DNA of 64,000 bases from JBEVJK01 sp963791325 (lineage in GTDB: Bacteria > Pseudomonadota > Alphaproteobacteria > Rhizobiales > Rhizobiaceae), in assembly GCA_963791325.1 (NCBI GenBank), contig CAWBRU010000015.1, positions 111,735 to 175,734 of the forward strand. The letters are read 5' to 3'. Each line of letters starts with the position of its first letter. Position 1 is the stretch's first letter. The notes beneath the pieces are model-generated. The model saw only the letters and a program-made list of their open reading frames with translations. It was not told the origin of the DNA and did no database searches. The translations under genes and the position numbers were made by a program. Below, piece after piece: positions 27,686-36,231 of this stretch.

Positions 27686-28015
27686 CTAGGAGGTTGCATT
27701 TGCCGGCGTGAGGTCGAGGGGCCGTTCCGAACTGCCTCCCTTTCTTCGTGTTCCACCAGAGAGGTCGGCCCGGCTCTCAGCCTTCGACTTAGCTGCCGCG
27801 ATGCGCCCTTCATATTGCCGCTCGACTTCATGGCAGGCCTGGTCGCGCGGCTCGGCGGTGCCGGCGGCCGAGCCGAACCATTCGGGATGCGTCATCGCCC
27901 CATACCAGCCGCCCCTGCTGATGCTATTCAGCGGGTGGACATCGAAGGCGGTGTTAGTCATCCGGCGTGTCTTCGCACTTCGGGTCCACCGGTAGGTGAA
28001 TTGGCGATCGGCCAT
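27686..28015 (-). CDS. 109-residue hypothetical protein, paralogue of 2333-2621
   Basis: Met 28015 (MADRQFTYRWTRSAKT) is chosen because TAATG links it to the stop of the upstream two-helix gene. The N-terminal part aligns with FKYTWMRTAED in the first module, and the middle with GGWYGAM, then a helix CHEVERQYEGRIAAAKSKAE. The tail is basic and Ser/Thr-rich. Unlike the first copy it is unbroken. Unknown function. Confidence 0.55.
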   Translation of the reverse strand: MADRQFTYRWTRSAKTRRMTNTAFDVHPLNSISRGGWYGAMTHPEWFGSAAGTAEPRDQACHEVERQYEGRIAAAKSKAESRADLSGGTRRKGGSSERPLDLTPANATS

Positions 28016-28016
28016 T

Positions 28017-28184
28017 ACCGCGCTCGCCGCATGATCAGCGCGAGGTTGATGACAGGAGCGCGAAAAAGAACGCGCCAAGAAGCACAGCGCCAAGGGGCGG
28101 TAGCTGTAGCAAGTAGAGCAGGACAATACCGAGCACGAATACGGCCACAAGGAGCCCGGCGAAGAACGCGGAGATAATGTCCAT
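28017..28184 (-). pseudogene. two-helix membrane protein, frameshifted near its end
   Basis: From ATG 28184 reads MDIISAFFAGLLVAVFVLGI and a second hydrophobic helix. In this frame it stops at 28037-28035, but the conserved tail VINLALIMRRAR, matching VAVNLTLILRRGR in the first module, lies in the next frame and ends at TAA 28019-28017. One base lost near 28045 explains it. The in-frame 49-residue form could still be made. Confidence 0.5.
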
Positions 28185-28241
28185 GGCTCAGCCGGGCGTC
28201 CACCCAACTCCATGCGGCCCGAGATCCACGCGGGCCAGAGA

Positions 28242-28280
28242 GGCGGAAGCGTCTCTTTGCAAGTGGCGGACGCTTCCGCC
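28242..28280. terminator. strong hairpin, possible bidirectional terminator
   Basis: GGCGGAAGCGTC (28242-28253) pairs perfectly over 12 bp with GACGCTTCCGCC (28269-28280) around a 15-base loop. There is only a short T stretch (TT) after it, so termination is likely but not certain. It separates module B from the sequence up to csbD. Confidence 0.45.
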
Positions 28281-28819
28281 TTCAGCTCAGATGTTCGAGG
28301 GCTAGGCTGCCACCGGAGGCTAACCGGCGAGGCCCGAACAGCGCTGGTGGCCGCCGTGTTCCTGGCGGGTGGGGCGATTTTTGCGGCGGTGGACGTCCTT
28401 GCCTAGCCAGGTGCAGCGCTTCATCTCAGGGCCGTGGCAAGCAATCGTTTCGGAGTTGGCGACGAGGTCGGCTGCGTGGAAAGTTCCGACAACCCGCAGG
28501 TGGAGCCCGCGAGCGCGCCGCTTGCCCGCGCCTGTCGCTGGCAGCCGCCACGCATGCGCCCGGCACCCTGCCATCTCGGGGACTGACAGACACTGCCGCC
28601 ACGCCCCGACGGTGCCCGTGCTGCCTTGACCGGGACATGCCAGAACACGTCAGCTGAGCGCCAATTCGACGAGACCGTTGCGCTGGTGAGCGAAGAGCAA
28701 ATGGAACCCAAAAGTAGGCGACCTGAACGTGACCAGGCACATCGGAACCGTTGGTGTCCCCGAACAGTTTCCGATCAAGGCCGCATTAGGAGGCGGCTCG
28801 GAAATAATGGGGAGCAGTC
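28281..28819 (+). other. no convincing gene
   Basis: About 540 bp with only arginine/serine-rich, low-complexity frames. The last 60 bp hold the csbD promoter and ribosome binding site (GGGGAGCAGTC before ATG 28820). Confidence 0.4.
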
Positions 28820-28897
28820 ATGGATTGGGTCCGAGTGGAAGGCAATTGGAAGCAGATCAAGGGTCGCATCAAGGAGCAGTGGGGTAAACTTACCGAT
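28820..28897 (+). pseudogene. csbD-family gene truncated by an IS
   Basis: 26 codons, MDWVRVEGNWKQIKGRIKEQ then WGKLTD, are the classical N-terminal half of CsbD stress-response proteins. The frame runs into the IS3 element at 28898. The rest of the gene is not found at the other IS end (31773), so the downstream half was lost or moved. Full CsbD proteins have about 60-70 residues. Confidence 0.75.
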
Positions 28898-28985
28898 TGT
28901 CCGGCGTCAGCACCAATGAGACAAAATCGGCTTAACTGAGAGCGGAGGATTTCTGGCTCATCGTAGCCTTTCAAAAGGAGCGAAG

Positions 28986-29327
28986 ATGAGCCAGAAATCC
29001 GGGACACAGAAAGCGTCGGCAGAGGCCGTTATCAAGGACATCCGGCGCGCGACGCGCAAGCAGTATGGGGCGGAGGAGAAGATCCGCATCGTGCTGGAAG
29101 GTCTGCGCGGCGAGGAGTCGATCGCCTCGCTGTGCCGACGTGAAGGGATCGCCGAGAGCCTCTACTACAACTGGTCGAAGGAATTCCTCGAAGCCGGCAA
29201 GAAGCGGCTGGCTGGCGATACTGCGCGGGCTGCCACCAGCGATGACGTGAAGCAGCTGCGCCGCGAGACCCGCGATCTGAAGGAGGTCGTCGCCGAACAG
29301 GCGCTGGAATTGCGTCTGCTCAAAAAA
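28986..29327 (+). pseudogene. IS3-family OrfA (copy 2), interrupted near its end
   Basis: Reads MSQKSGTQKASAEAVIKDIR and the HTH and zipper regions like copy 1, to the AAAAAA at 29322-29327 where the IS110-family element is inserted. Read-through into the insertion adds about 40 foreign residues. The last 12 native codons and the link to orfB are missing. Confidence 0.8.
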
Positions 29328-29548
29328 CGTATGGCCCGCCCGTCAGCAAGAGGTTTATTTCTGATGGCAACTTCGGTCTGCATCAACGTATACGGCATGT
29401 GGCTTGGAGCCGTTGCCAAGATGGAGATCCGCACGCGCAGGGCCTCATAAAACACACGGCGTCGGTGCGCCATCTTTTTAACCAGGCTTCCGGGGCGTCG
29501 GTTTGACCGTCAGGCCATCTTTCAAAGTCCTCCCGCAGACATCAGGGG
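29328..29548 (-). ncRNA. candidate guide (bridge/seek) RNA region of the IS110-family element
   Basis: The 221 bp 3' non-coding end of the element has no gene. Elements of the IS110 and IS1111 groups are known to encode a structured RNA here (downstream in IS1111) that pairs with donor and target DNA. Placement fits; loops pairing with the poly-A target were not worked out. Inference from family and layout only. Confidence 0.35.
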
Positions 29549-30616
29549 TCAGGCAGCGCTTCCTTCGTAGCGCCGCCGACCAATTTCTTTAAGCCGCTGC
29601 TGGCTGCTCACCTCGAAGGTAACTCCGTATCGCAGCGCCGCCCAAGCGATGCGGGCGAGTTTGTTAGCCAGGGCCACGACCACCGTGTTGCGATGTCTCC
29701 TTGCGAGCAGGCTACGCAGCCACGCGCCCAGCCTTGTCTGACTCTGGGCAAGGGATGGCAACGCCGCCCTGGCGCCGTGGATCAGCAGCGTTCGCAGATA
29801 CTTGTTGCCGCGTTTGCTGATGCCGAGCAGCCGCGGCTTGCCGCCGGTGGTATGTTGTCTCGGCACAAGTCCCAGCCAAGCACCCAGATCGCGTGCTCTG
29901 GCAAAGGTCGTTCCGTCTCCGACAGCTGCGACGAGCGCCGTGGCGTTGAGAACGCCGATCCCGGGAATGGACACCAGCCGATGGGCGGCCTCATTGTCGC
30001 GAGCGAGTTCGATGAACTCCCGATCCAGTGCTTCGATGCGCCTGTCGAGATCGCTCCATTCCTCCCGCATCTCGGCAACCAGTCGCCGGATTCGGGTGTT
30101 CGCCATGAAGTTCGGATCGGCGAGCCGCATGTCGACGACATGCTCGAGCTTGCGGCGACCCTGCGCTATGGTCATTCCGCGTTCGAGAAGAATGGCGCGC
30201 AATTGATTGGTCAAGTTCGTGCGCGAACTCACCAGCCGAGAGCGAACTCGGTGCAGCGACTGGACGTCAAGCTGCTCCTGAGACTTCAATTCAACAAAGC
30301 GCATTGTAGGGCGCGTAGCAGCCTCGGCGATGGCTTCCGCATCTCGGTCGTCATTCTTGTGGGCCTTCACATAGGGGCGAACATATTCCGGCGACATCAG
30401 TCGAACCTCGTGTCCAAGGTTGGCCAGAAGACGCCCCAGATGATGCGCACCGCAACACGCTTCCATGGCGATAACGCACGGCGGCAGCTTCGAGGCGAAA
30501 CTCACAATCGTCTTGGGCTGCATTCGCCGGAGAAGCACTACCTTCCCGGCCGCATCCAATCCCGCAACGCTGCAGCTGTTCTTGCCAAGGTCAATTCCCA
30601 ACATCATGATCGTCAT
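29549..30616 (-). CDS. IS110-family transposase (DEDD recombinase)
   Basis: A 355-residue protein from Met 30616 (MTIMMLGIDLGKNSCSVAG); an upstream Met exists, but the DEDD domain begins here. The N-terminal RuvC-like DEDD domain has GIDLGK, AMEACCGAH and DDRDAEAIAEAA. The C-terminal Transposase_20 region reads LVSIPGIGVLNATALVAAVG, GAWLGLVPRQHTTGGK and the Ser-containing ISKRGNKYLRTLLIHGARA. It recombines the element into target sites. Intact; the twin copy is at 56686-57753. Confidence 0.9.
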   Translation of the reverse strand: MTIMMLGIDLGKNSCSVAGLDAAGKVVLLRRMQPKTIVSFASKLPPCVIAMEACCGAHHLGRLLANLGHEVRLMSPEYVRPYVKAHKNDDRDAEAIAEAATRPTMRFVELKSQEQLDVQSLHRVRSRLVSSRTNLTNQLRAILLERGMTIAQGRRKLEHVVDMRLADPNFMANTRIRRLVAEMREEWSDLDRRIEALDREFIELARDNEAAHRLVSIPGIGVLNATALVAAVGDGTTFARARDLGAWLGLVPRQHTTGGKPRLLGISKRGNKYLRTLLIHGARAALPSLAQSQTRLGAWLRSLLARRHRNTVVVALANKLARIAWAALRYGVTFEVSSQQRLKEIGRRRYEGSAA

Positions 30617-30717
30617 GGCTCGTCCTTCTCCGTTTCCAAACACCGGCATCCTAGCCGATGCCTTCGAGGAGGGCGGGCCATTCCATAAAGCATGATCGCG
30701 GATGGGGGCGACGACGA

Positions 30718-31698
30718 ATGAGATACCCTGCCTGCGAGAAGCTGGAGATCATCCGGCTCGTCGAGCAGTCGCGCCTGCCGGTGCGCCGCACGCTGGAGAA
30801 GCTTGGCATTCCCCGCGCCACCTTCCACCGATGGTATGATCGTTTCCTGACCAGCGGCGTCGAAGCGCTCGAGGATGGCCGGCCACGGCCGAAACGGGTC
30901 TGGAACCGCATTCCTGATGAGGTGCGAGACAAGATCATTGAGCTTGCCCTGGACAGGCCGGAGCTGTCGCCGCGCGAGCTGGCAGTCTCCTTCACCGACG
31001 CCGAAAGTTATTTTGTCTCCGAGGCTTCGGTCTATCGCCTGCTCAAGGCCCACGACCTGATCACCAGCCCGGCCTTCATCGTCATCAAGGCCGCCGATGC
31101 GTTCAAGGACAAGACCACGGCTCCCGATCAGCTCTGGCAGACCGACTTCACTTATCTCAAGGTGATCGGCTGGGGCTGGTTCTATCTGTCGACCATCCTC
31201 GACGACTTCTCGCGCTACATCGTCGCCTGGAAGCTGTGCACGACCATGAGGGCACAGGACGTCACCGACACGCTCAACCTGGCGCTTGTCGCATCAGGCT
31301 GCGACAACGCCAGGGTCATGCAGCGGCCGCGGCTGCTCTCCGACAACGGACCATGCTACGTCGCGGCCGACCTGGCCGAATGGCTCTCGGACAGGGCAAT
31401 CGATCACGTCCATGGCGCACCAAGCCACCCTCAGACCCAGGGCAAGATCGAGCGTTGGCACCAGACACTGAAGAACCGCATCCTGCTGGAGAACTACTTC
31501 CTGCCCGGCGACCTCGAAGCCCAAATCGCCACCTTCGTCGAGCACTACAACAACCGCCGATACCACGAGAGCCTCGACAACCTCACCCCGGTCGACGTCT
31601 ACTTCGGGCGCGGCCACACCATCCTGCTGCAACGAGAAAGGATCAAGCGACAAACCATCAACCAGCGGCGCTTGCTTCACCGCAACGCCGTCGCCTAA
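30718..31698 (+). CDS. IS3-family transposase OrfB (copy 2)
   Basis: A 326-residue DDE transposase, MRYPACEKLEIIRLVEQSRL, with an N-terminal HTH region, QLWQTDFTYLKVIGWGWFYL, LLSDNGPCYVAADLAEWL and KIERWHQTLKNRILLENYFL, ending LLHRNAVA. It is separated from its orfA by the IS110-family insertion, so it would have to be translated on its own. An upstream extension to 30658 reads the IS110 end and is not native. Confidence 0.85.
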   Translation: MRYPACEKLEIIRLVEQSRLPVRRTLEKLGIPRATFHRWYDRFLTSGVEALEDGRPRPKRVWNRIPDEVRDKIIELALDRPELSPRELAVSFTDAESYFVSEASVYRLLKAHDLITSPAFIVIKAADAFKDKTTAPDQLWQTDFTYLKVIGWGWFYLSTILDDFSRYIVAWKLCTTMRAQDVTDTLNLALVASGCDNARVMQRPRLLSDNGPCYVAADLAEWLSDRAIDHVHGAPSHPQTQGKIERWHQTLKNRILLENYFLPGDLEAQIATFVEHYNNRRYHESLDNLTPVDVYFGRGHTILLQRERIKRQTINQRRLLHRNAVA

Positions 31699-31924
31699 AT
31701 TGACAACCGAGATGGGCCAGAGCCTCCACTAAATCAGGCCGCCAGTTGTCTCAAATTCCCTGACGACGGACAGTGATGGACGACAGAGAGTTACGCCCAT
31801 GACACTGCGAAGCGACGGATCAGGATCCAATTTTTGATCATCGCGTTCAACAGCTCTCCGTCGTTCAGGGTCTCCATCCAAGCACAACAACAATAGCCAA
31901 GTGGTTCCACGGCCTTTGGACGGC

Positions 31925-33547
31925 CTAGTTGACGCCGGTTGCGTCTGGAGGGATCAAGAGGAAAGTTTCTGTGAACCCCCTTCCTTTTAATGCAACCGGT
32001 CCGCGCGGTTCGAAACTGTAGCGGTCAGCGAGGAGCCGGCGAGCCGCTTCGGACACCTGTATCCTACCAGGAAGGCTGTTTGATTCCAGCCGGCTTGCCA
32101 CATTGACGGTGTCCCCCCAAACGTCATAACTAAATTTATGATGGCCAATGACGCCTGCAACTACGGGGCCAGTGTGAATGCCGATCCGCATCTGAATCGG
32201 GCTACCCCCGTCTGCGCGATCGATTTGGTGCAAGGCTTCCAGCATCTCGAGTCCGAACTGCGCAATAATGACTGCATGGTCCGCTCGCGGCTCCGGTAGC
32301 CCTGTCGCCGCCATGTAAGCGTCGCCCATTGTCTTGATCTTCTCCACGCCACTTCGCAGAGCCAGCAGATCGAACTGCGAAAAGACACGATTCAGTCGCT
32401 CGACCAGTTGGGACGGGGTCATGAGCGCCGCCGTCGGCGTGAATTCGACAAGATCAGCGAAAAGGATCGAGACGTTCTCGAAGCGGTCCGCAATGAGCGT
32501 CTCGCCCGCGCTGAGTCGTAAAATTATTGGGCTCGGGAGAATGTTGCGAAGCAATGCCTCTGAGCGGTCCTTCTCTATCTGCAGCTGGGCCAGATAGTCC
32601 CGCTCCCGGTCTTGCCATCGCTTCCGCTCAAGGCAGGCGTTGATCCGGGCACGCAGCAGAATAAGGTTGAAGGGTTTTGGTAAATAGTCATCGGCGCCTG
32701 CCTCGATGCAGCGGATCACGGCGTCCGTTTCGCTAAGCCCCGAGATCATGATGACTGCGGTGGAGCGCCATCGCTCATCCAACTTCAGTCGTTCCAAGAC
32801 CTCCACGCCGTTCATGTCGGGCATGAGCAAGTCGAGCAGGATTAGGTCGAAGCGATCCCCCTCTAGGATCGCCAACGCTTCGAGTCCAGACGAAGCTACA
32901 ACGACCTCATGGCCCTCGTGGATCAGGCGACGGCAAAGGAGGTCGCGGTTGCTGTTGTTGTCATCTACTACGAGAATGCGTCCTGACTCAGTGGGCTTCG
33001 GGTAGCTCCTTTTTGGCTCCAACGTTCGAACAAGGCTGACGATCGCAGCTTCGGCAGCAGCATCCGAGGAGTTTTCCGCGACCTCGGCTCCGGCCATATC
33101 TCGCCTACTGAGGTCCACAATCGCTTCGATACGATCGAGTAGGTGTCGCGCTTCGATCAGCAGCTTTTCAAGATCCGGCCGCAACATTTCTGCGCCGGTC
33201 GAACTCTCCAAATCTTCCAGCACCATCTCGGTGTAGCCCACGATAGCGTTGAGTGGGGTCCGCAGATCGTGCCGAAGTGTCGCTTGAAAACTAGTTGGAT
33301 CGTCGGCACCGGTCTTCGCATCTGCTTTGGTCTCGACGATCCGGTCGACGAGGTCGCTCAACATTATAGCCGCAGTCATGACGTGACGAAGAGAAGGAAG
33401 CACCTCTTCGAGCCGAAGGCGTTGTGCCTCCTCAAGTATGATTTCCTGGTAGCCGAGAATTGCGCGAACAGGCGTCACGAGGTCCTGCCAGATGATGGCA
33501 AGGGAGGCGCGCCGTTTGAACTCCGCGTCGACCTCCTTGGTTGTCAT
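31925..33547 (-). CDS. HisKA-receiver-adenylate/guanylate cyclase fusion
   Basis: A 540-residue soluble protein. Residues 1-75 resemble a degenerate HisKA helix pair; RHDLRTPLNAIVGYTEM gives a second HisKA with phospho-acceptor H93, but no ATPase domain follows. A receiver domain (GRILVVDDNNSNRDLLCRRL ... LILLDLLMPDMNG, about 190-310) leads through a coiled linker to a class III cyclase (345-530) with VSILFADLVEFTPTAALM, VEKIKTMGDAYMAATG and FSYDVWGDTVNVASRLES. It is the last gene of the H-NOX operon, 32 bp after the single receiver, so phosphotransfer probably controls cyclic nucleotide synthesis. Confidence 0.85.
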   Translation of the reverse strand: MTTKEVDAEFKRRASLAIIWQDLVTPVRAILGYQEIILEEAQRLRLEEVLPSLRHVMTAAIMLSDLVDRIVETKADAKTGADDPTSFQATLRHDLRTPLNAIVGYTEMVLEDLESSTGAEMLRPDLEKLLIEARHLLDRIEAIVDLSRRDMAGAEVAENSSDAAAEAAIVSLVRTLEPKRSYPKPTESGRILVVDDNNSNRDLLCRRLIHEGHEVVVASSGLEALAILEGDRFDLILLDLLMPDMNGVEVLERLKLDERWRSTAVIMISGLSETDAVIRCIEAGADDYLPKPFNLILLRARINACLERKRWQDRERDYLAQLQIEKDRSEALLRNILPSPIILRLSAGETLIADRFENVSILFADLVEFTPTAALMTPSQLVERLNRVFSQFDLLALRSGVEKIKTMGDAYMAATGLPEPRADHAVIIAQFGLEMLEALHQIDRADGGSPIQMRIGIHTGPVVAGVIGHHKFSYDVWGDTVNVASRLESNSLPGRIQVSEAARRLLADRYSFEPRGPVALKGRGFTETFLLIPPDATGVN

Positions 33548-33579
33548 GCCGTCCGTCTCTCGCTCGCACCACGGCGATA

Positions 33580-33948
33580 TTACGCCCCGTGCAGCAGCCG
33601 TTGCATCTTCTCCAGGAGCCTAGGCAGCACAATGGGTTTCGTGTCGTAGTCGTCACAGCCGGCAGCCAATGCCCTCTCTCGATCCGCTGTCATGGCGTGT
33701 GCTGTCAGGGCGATAACAGGGATTGAGCGCGTCGCCGGGTCGGCCTTGAGGCGCTTCGCCGCCTCCCACCCATCGAGCACCGGCAGGCTCATATCCATCA
33801 ACACGAGATCCGGTTTCTCCGACCCGGTCATTTCCACACCGCGTGCGCCGTCATGAGCAAGCAGGACTTGGTAGCCTTGCCGAGTGAGCCGCCGGGACAG
33901 CATATCCCTGTTTAGCTCGTTGTCCTCAACCAGAAGTATCTTCGCCAT
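33580..33948 (-). CDS. single-domain response regulator (DivK/CheY-like)
   Basis: A 122-residue receiver: ILLVEDNELNRDMLSRRLTR with acidic pocket, phospho-acceptor D52 in LVLMDMSLPVLDG, T at IALTAHAM and K in YDTKPIVL. No output domain, so it acts by phosphotransfer or protein binding. It lies between the hybrid kinase (25 bp gap) and the cyclase gene (32 bp gap) and probably shuttles phosphate. Confidence 0.9.
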   Translation of the reverse strand: MAKILLVEDNELNRDMLSRRLTRQGYQVLLAHDGARGVEMTGSEKPDLVLMDMSLPVLDGWEAAKRLKADPATRSIPVIALTAHAMTADRERALAAGCDDYDTKPIVLPRLLEKMQRLLHGA

Positions 33949-33973
33949 ACCAGCTCCTCACCTTTCGTGCCGG

Positions 33974-35680
33974 TCAGGCGGGCATCATTCGAGACGGCGC
34001 GAGACGTGCGGCCTCGAGCATTGCGCGCACTGCCGCGATGAGTTCGGCACGACTGTAGGCCCCTTTCTGGAACACGTCCATGGCATGGCCGCGCAGCCAT
34101 TCCAGCTCGTCCCTACTCAGATCCTTCGATGTAACAATGACGACTGGAATGTCGCGCCAGGCCGCCGTCTGACGCACCGCACGCAACACCTCAAACCCGT
34201 CTACCTCGGGCATCATGAGGTCAAGCAGCATCACGGCAGGCACGGCCCTCGCCAGCTGCCGCAAACCTTCGGTGCCGCTGGCGGCCTCTCTTACGGTCCA
34301 GCCCTCTTTCACGAGCATCCGGCGCAGCATGTCGCGCGTCGCTTGGTCGTCGTCCACAATCAGAACGTCAGGCGCGGTCTCCGACCGTTGCACGCGAGCC
34401 AAGAGCCGCAGCAATTCTTTGGGGTTGATGGGTTTGCTAAGGTGTTCCGCGGCGCCAAGCGCGAATCCCATATCTCGATCGCCAAGCATCGTTACAAGTA
34501 TGACCGGAATGTCGCAGAGTTCGGCATCGGTTTTGAGTAGCCGCAAGATTGTCCAGCCGTCGAAGTCTGGATTGATCACGTCCAGGATGATTGCATCGGG
34601 CTTTTCCTCGCGGGCGAGTCGCAACCCGTCCGCCCCGCCCGCAGCCGTAACCACCCGATAACCCTCTTGACCAAGTGGCCCTCCGAGCACCTTAGTAGCT
34701 TCGCGTTCATCGTCCACCACCAGCACTGTGCCATGTACGCTTCGTTCCCGCGCCGGTTGAAGGGCCGCGGGAGCAGCTTGTTGGTAGATTTCAGGAACAG
34801 TGACGGTGAATGTCGAGCCCTTCCCGTATTCGCTTTCAACGGTCACCTCCCCGCCAAGCATGCGGCAGAAGTGCTGGGTGATTGCCAACCCGAGTCCGGT
34901 CCCGCCGTAGTTCCGAGTGGTTGATGCGTCGGCTTGACTGAAGGGCTGGAAAAGCCCGATTACCTGTTCTGGGGTCATCCCGATGCCGGTATCCGAGACC
35001 ATGAACTCCACCAGGCTATTCGCGCCTCGCATCGGTCGCCTTGCCGCCAGCCTGATTTGGCCCTGGGTCGTGAACTTCGAGGCGTTGCTAAGTAGGTTAA
35101 GCAGAATCTGCCGCACTTTGGTCTGATCTGAACGCAGTCTTCCGAGATCGGGCCCGCAGTTCACGGTGAGATGATTGTCATTCTTGCGTACCAGCGGCTG
35201 GACGGTCGCGCTCACATCATCGAGCAGGGCGGCGACATCGAACGTCTCTAGGAACACGTCCATCTTGCCTGCCTCGATTTTCGAGAGGTCTAGAATATCA
35301 TTGATCAGACCGAGTAGGTGCTTGCCGGCACCGCGGATCTTCTCGAGATCAGGCCTAAGCTCCGGATGCACCAGATCGTCAAACTCGTCGAGAAGGATCT
35401 CGCTGTAGCCGATAATTGCGTTCAGCGGCGTCCTGAGCTCGTGGCTCATGCTGGCGAGGAAATCTGATTTCGTCTGGCTTGCCCTGACAGCCTCATCACG
35501 AGCCGCGGCGAGCTCGGTAGTGCGCTGCCTGACAAGCTCCTCTAGGCGATTGTTGAGCTCCTGCAGGCGGATGTTCGTTTCGTAAATCTCGCGTGTCTTC
35601 TCCTCGGCAATAGCTTCAGCAGCCTTCCGGGCTCGCCTCTCCCGTTCAAGGCGTCGCTCAAGTTGTTCGATAGTACTCAC
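33974..35680 (-). CDS. hybrid sensor histidine kinase with two receiver domains
   Basis: A 568-residue soluble kinase. A coiled coil (1-70) leads to HisKA with H80 in SMSHELRTPLNAIIGYSE; HATPase_c follows with ILLNLLSNASKFT (N box), SDTGIGMTPEQ and GGTGLGLAIT. Two receivers follow: VLVVDDEREATKVLGG...AIILDVINPDFDG and VLIVDDDQATRDMLRRML...VMLLDLMMPEVDG. It has no transmembrane or PAS input, so sensing is expected from the H-NOX protein encoded just before it; the stop of the H-NOX gene overlaps its ATG (ATGA). Matches known H-NOX-associated kinases (HnoK type). Confidence 0.9.
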   Translation of the reverse strand: MSTIEQLERRLERERRARKAAEAIAEEKTREIYETNIRLQELNNRLEELVRQRTTELAAARDEAVRASQTKSDFLASMSHELRTPLNAIIGYSEILLDEFDDLVHPELRPDLEKIRGAGKHLLGLINDILDLSKIEAGKMDVFLETFDVAALLDDVSATVQPLVRKNDNHLTVNCGPDLGRLRSDQTKVRQILLNLLSNASKFTTQGQIRLAARRPMRGANSLVEFMVSDTGIGMTPEQVIGLFQPFSQADASTTRNYGGTGLGLAITQHFCRMLGGEVTVESEYGKGSTFTVTVPEIYQQAAPAALQPARERSVHGTVLVVDDEREATKVLGGPLGQEGYRVVTAAGGADGLRLAREEKPDAIILDVINPDFDGWTILRLLKTDAELCDIPVILVTMLGDRDMGFALGAAEHLSKPINPKELLRLLARVQRSETAPDVLIVDDDQATRDMLRRMLVKEGWTVREAASGTEGLRQLARAVPAVMLLDLMMPEVDGFEVLRAVRQTAAWRDIPVVIVTSKDLSRDELEWLRGHAMDVFQKGAYSRAELIAAVRAMLEAARLAPSRMMPA

Positions 35681-36231
35681 AGGGCGGCTTCTCGCAGCGT
35701 GATCAGGAACCGTGCCGCCGTTCCTGCCCCGGCCGAAAGGTCTTCCATCTGGATATCAGCGGACTCGCCGAAATGTGCTAGGCAACCGCGGATCAAGCCC
35801 TCCGCAAGAGGCGCGAACGGGCGAGTAGATTGGTAGGTGAGGCTCAGAGATCCTGGCCGCGAAGCGTCGCAATCGAACGATGGCAACTCCGCCTCAGGAT
35901 ACAGCTTGCGCACTTCCACGTGTATGTAGTTTTCTATCCGGGCTAGGAAATCAAAAGAAGAATCGATGCCATTGAAGTATTTTGGATAAAGAATCGAAAA
36001 GCGAGCGAACAGGTGCTCTCCGAAGACGCGCATCAGGTCGGTGGTACTGATGCCGCTCTCTTTGCTGAGACAAGTTACGAGCCTGATCATCTCACCATGG
36101 TTGTAGGTGCCCACCGTTGTATACACTCCGCCGGAGGGGAGTTCGGCCTCCTCTACGATAAGATCAACGAGTTCAGGCGAGAACTTTTGCTCGACCATCT
36201 CAAGGAACTCGGTGAAGACAATTCCCTTCAT
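35677..36231 (-). CDS. H-NOX heme-nitric oxide/oxygen sensor
   Basis: A 184-residue protein from Met 36231 (MKGIVFTEFLEMVEQKFSPE); the longer open frame upstream is not protein-like. Signature residues are the proximal heme ligand H104 in ENYIHVEVRKLYPEAELPSF and the YxSxR heme-propionate motif YQSTR (Y133, S135, R137). It binds heme and senses NO, or oxygen, and by family precedent modulates the adjacent histidine kinase. First gene of the minus-strand operon, which then passes through a receiver to a cyclase. Confidence 0.93.
   Translation of the reverse strand: MKGIVFTEFLEMVEQKFSPELVDLIVEEAELPSGGVYTTVGTYNHGEMIRLVTCLSKESGISTTDLMRVFGEHLFARFSILYPKYFNGIDSSFDFLARIENYIHVEVRKLYPEAELPSFDCDASRPGSLSLTYQSTRPFAPLAEGLIRGCLAHFGESADIQMEDLSAGAGTAARFLITLREAAL

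Larger units (their letters stand above)
29328..30686 (-). mobile_element. IS110-family (IS1111-like) element inside copy 2
   Basis: Replaces nothing in the host IS; it sits in the A-run of orfA (AAAAAA before, AAA after, against seven A in copy 4). Short subterminal inverted repeats are visible: ATGGCCCGCCC near 29331 and its complement near 30670. The transposase has 70 bp upstream and about 221 bp of non-coding DNA downstream, the arrangement of IS1111-type elements. 1359 bp. Confidence 0.75.
28898..31772 (+). mobile_element. IS3-family element (copy 2) carrying an IS110-family insertion
   Basis: Ends are TGTCCGGCGTCAG (28898) and, on the right, the reverse complement of TGTCCGTCGTCAG (ending 31772). 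OrfA is cut after the 3' poly-A stretch by an IS110-family element (29328-30686) and orfB follows intact. A nearly identical composite lies inverted at 55530-58405. No target duplication is found (flanks CCGAT and GTGAT), consistent with recombination between copies or adjacent deletion. Confidence 0.85.

Noticed and set aside
29693..30688. 331-codon plus-strand frame antisense to the IS110-family transposase
   Set aside because: It is the GC-biased shadow of the transposase; both copies show the same antisense frame and it has no motifs of its own.
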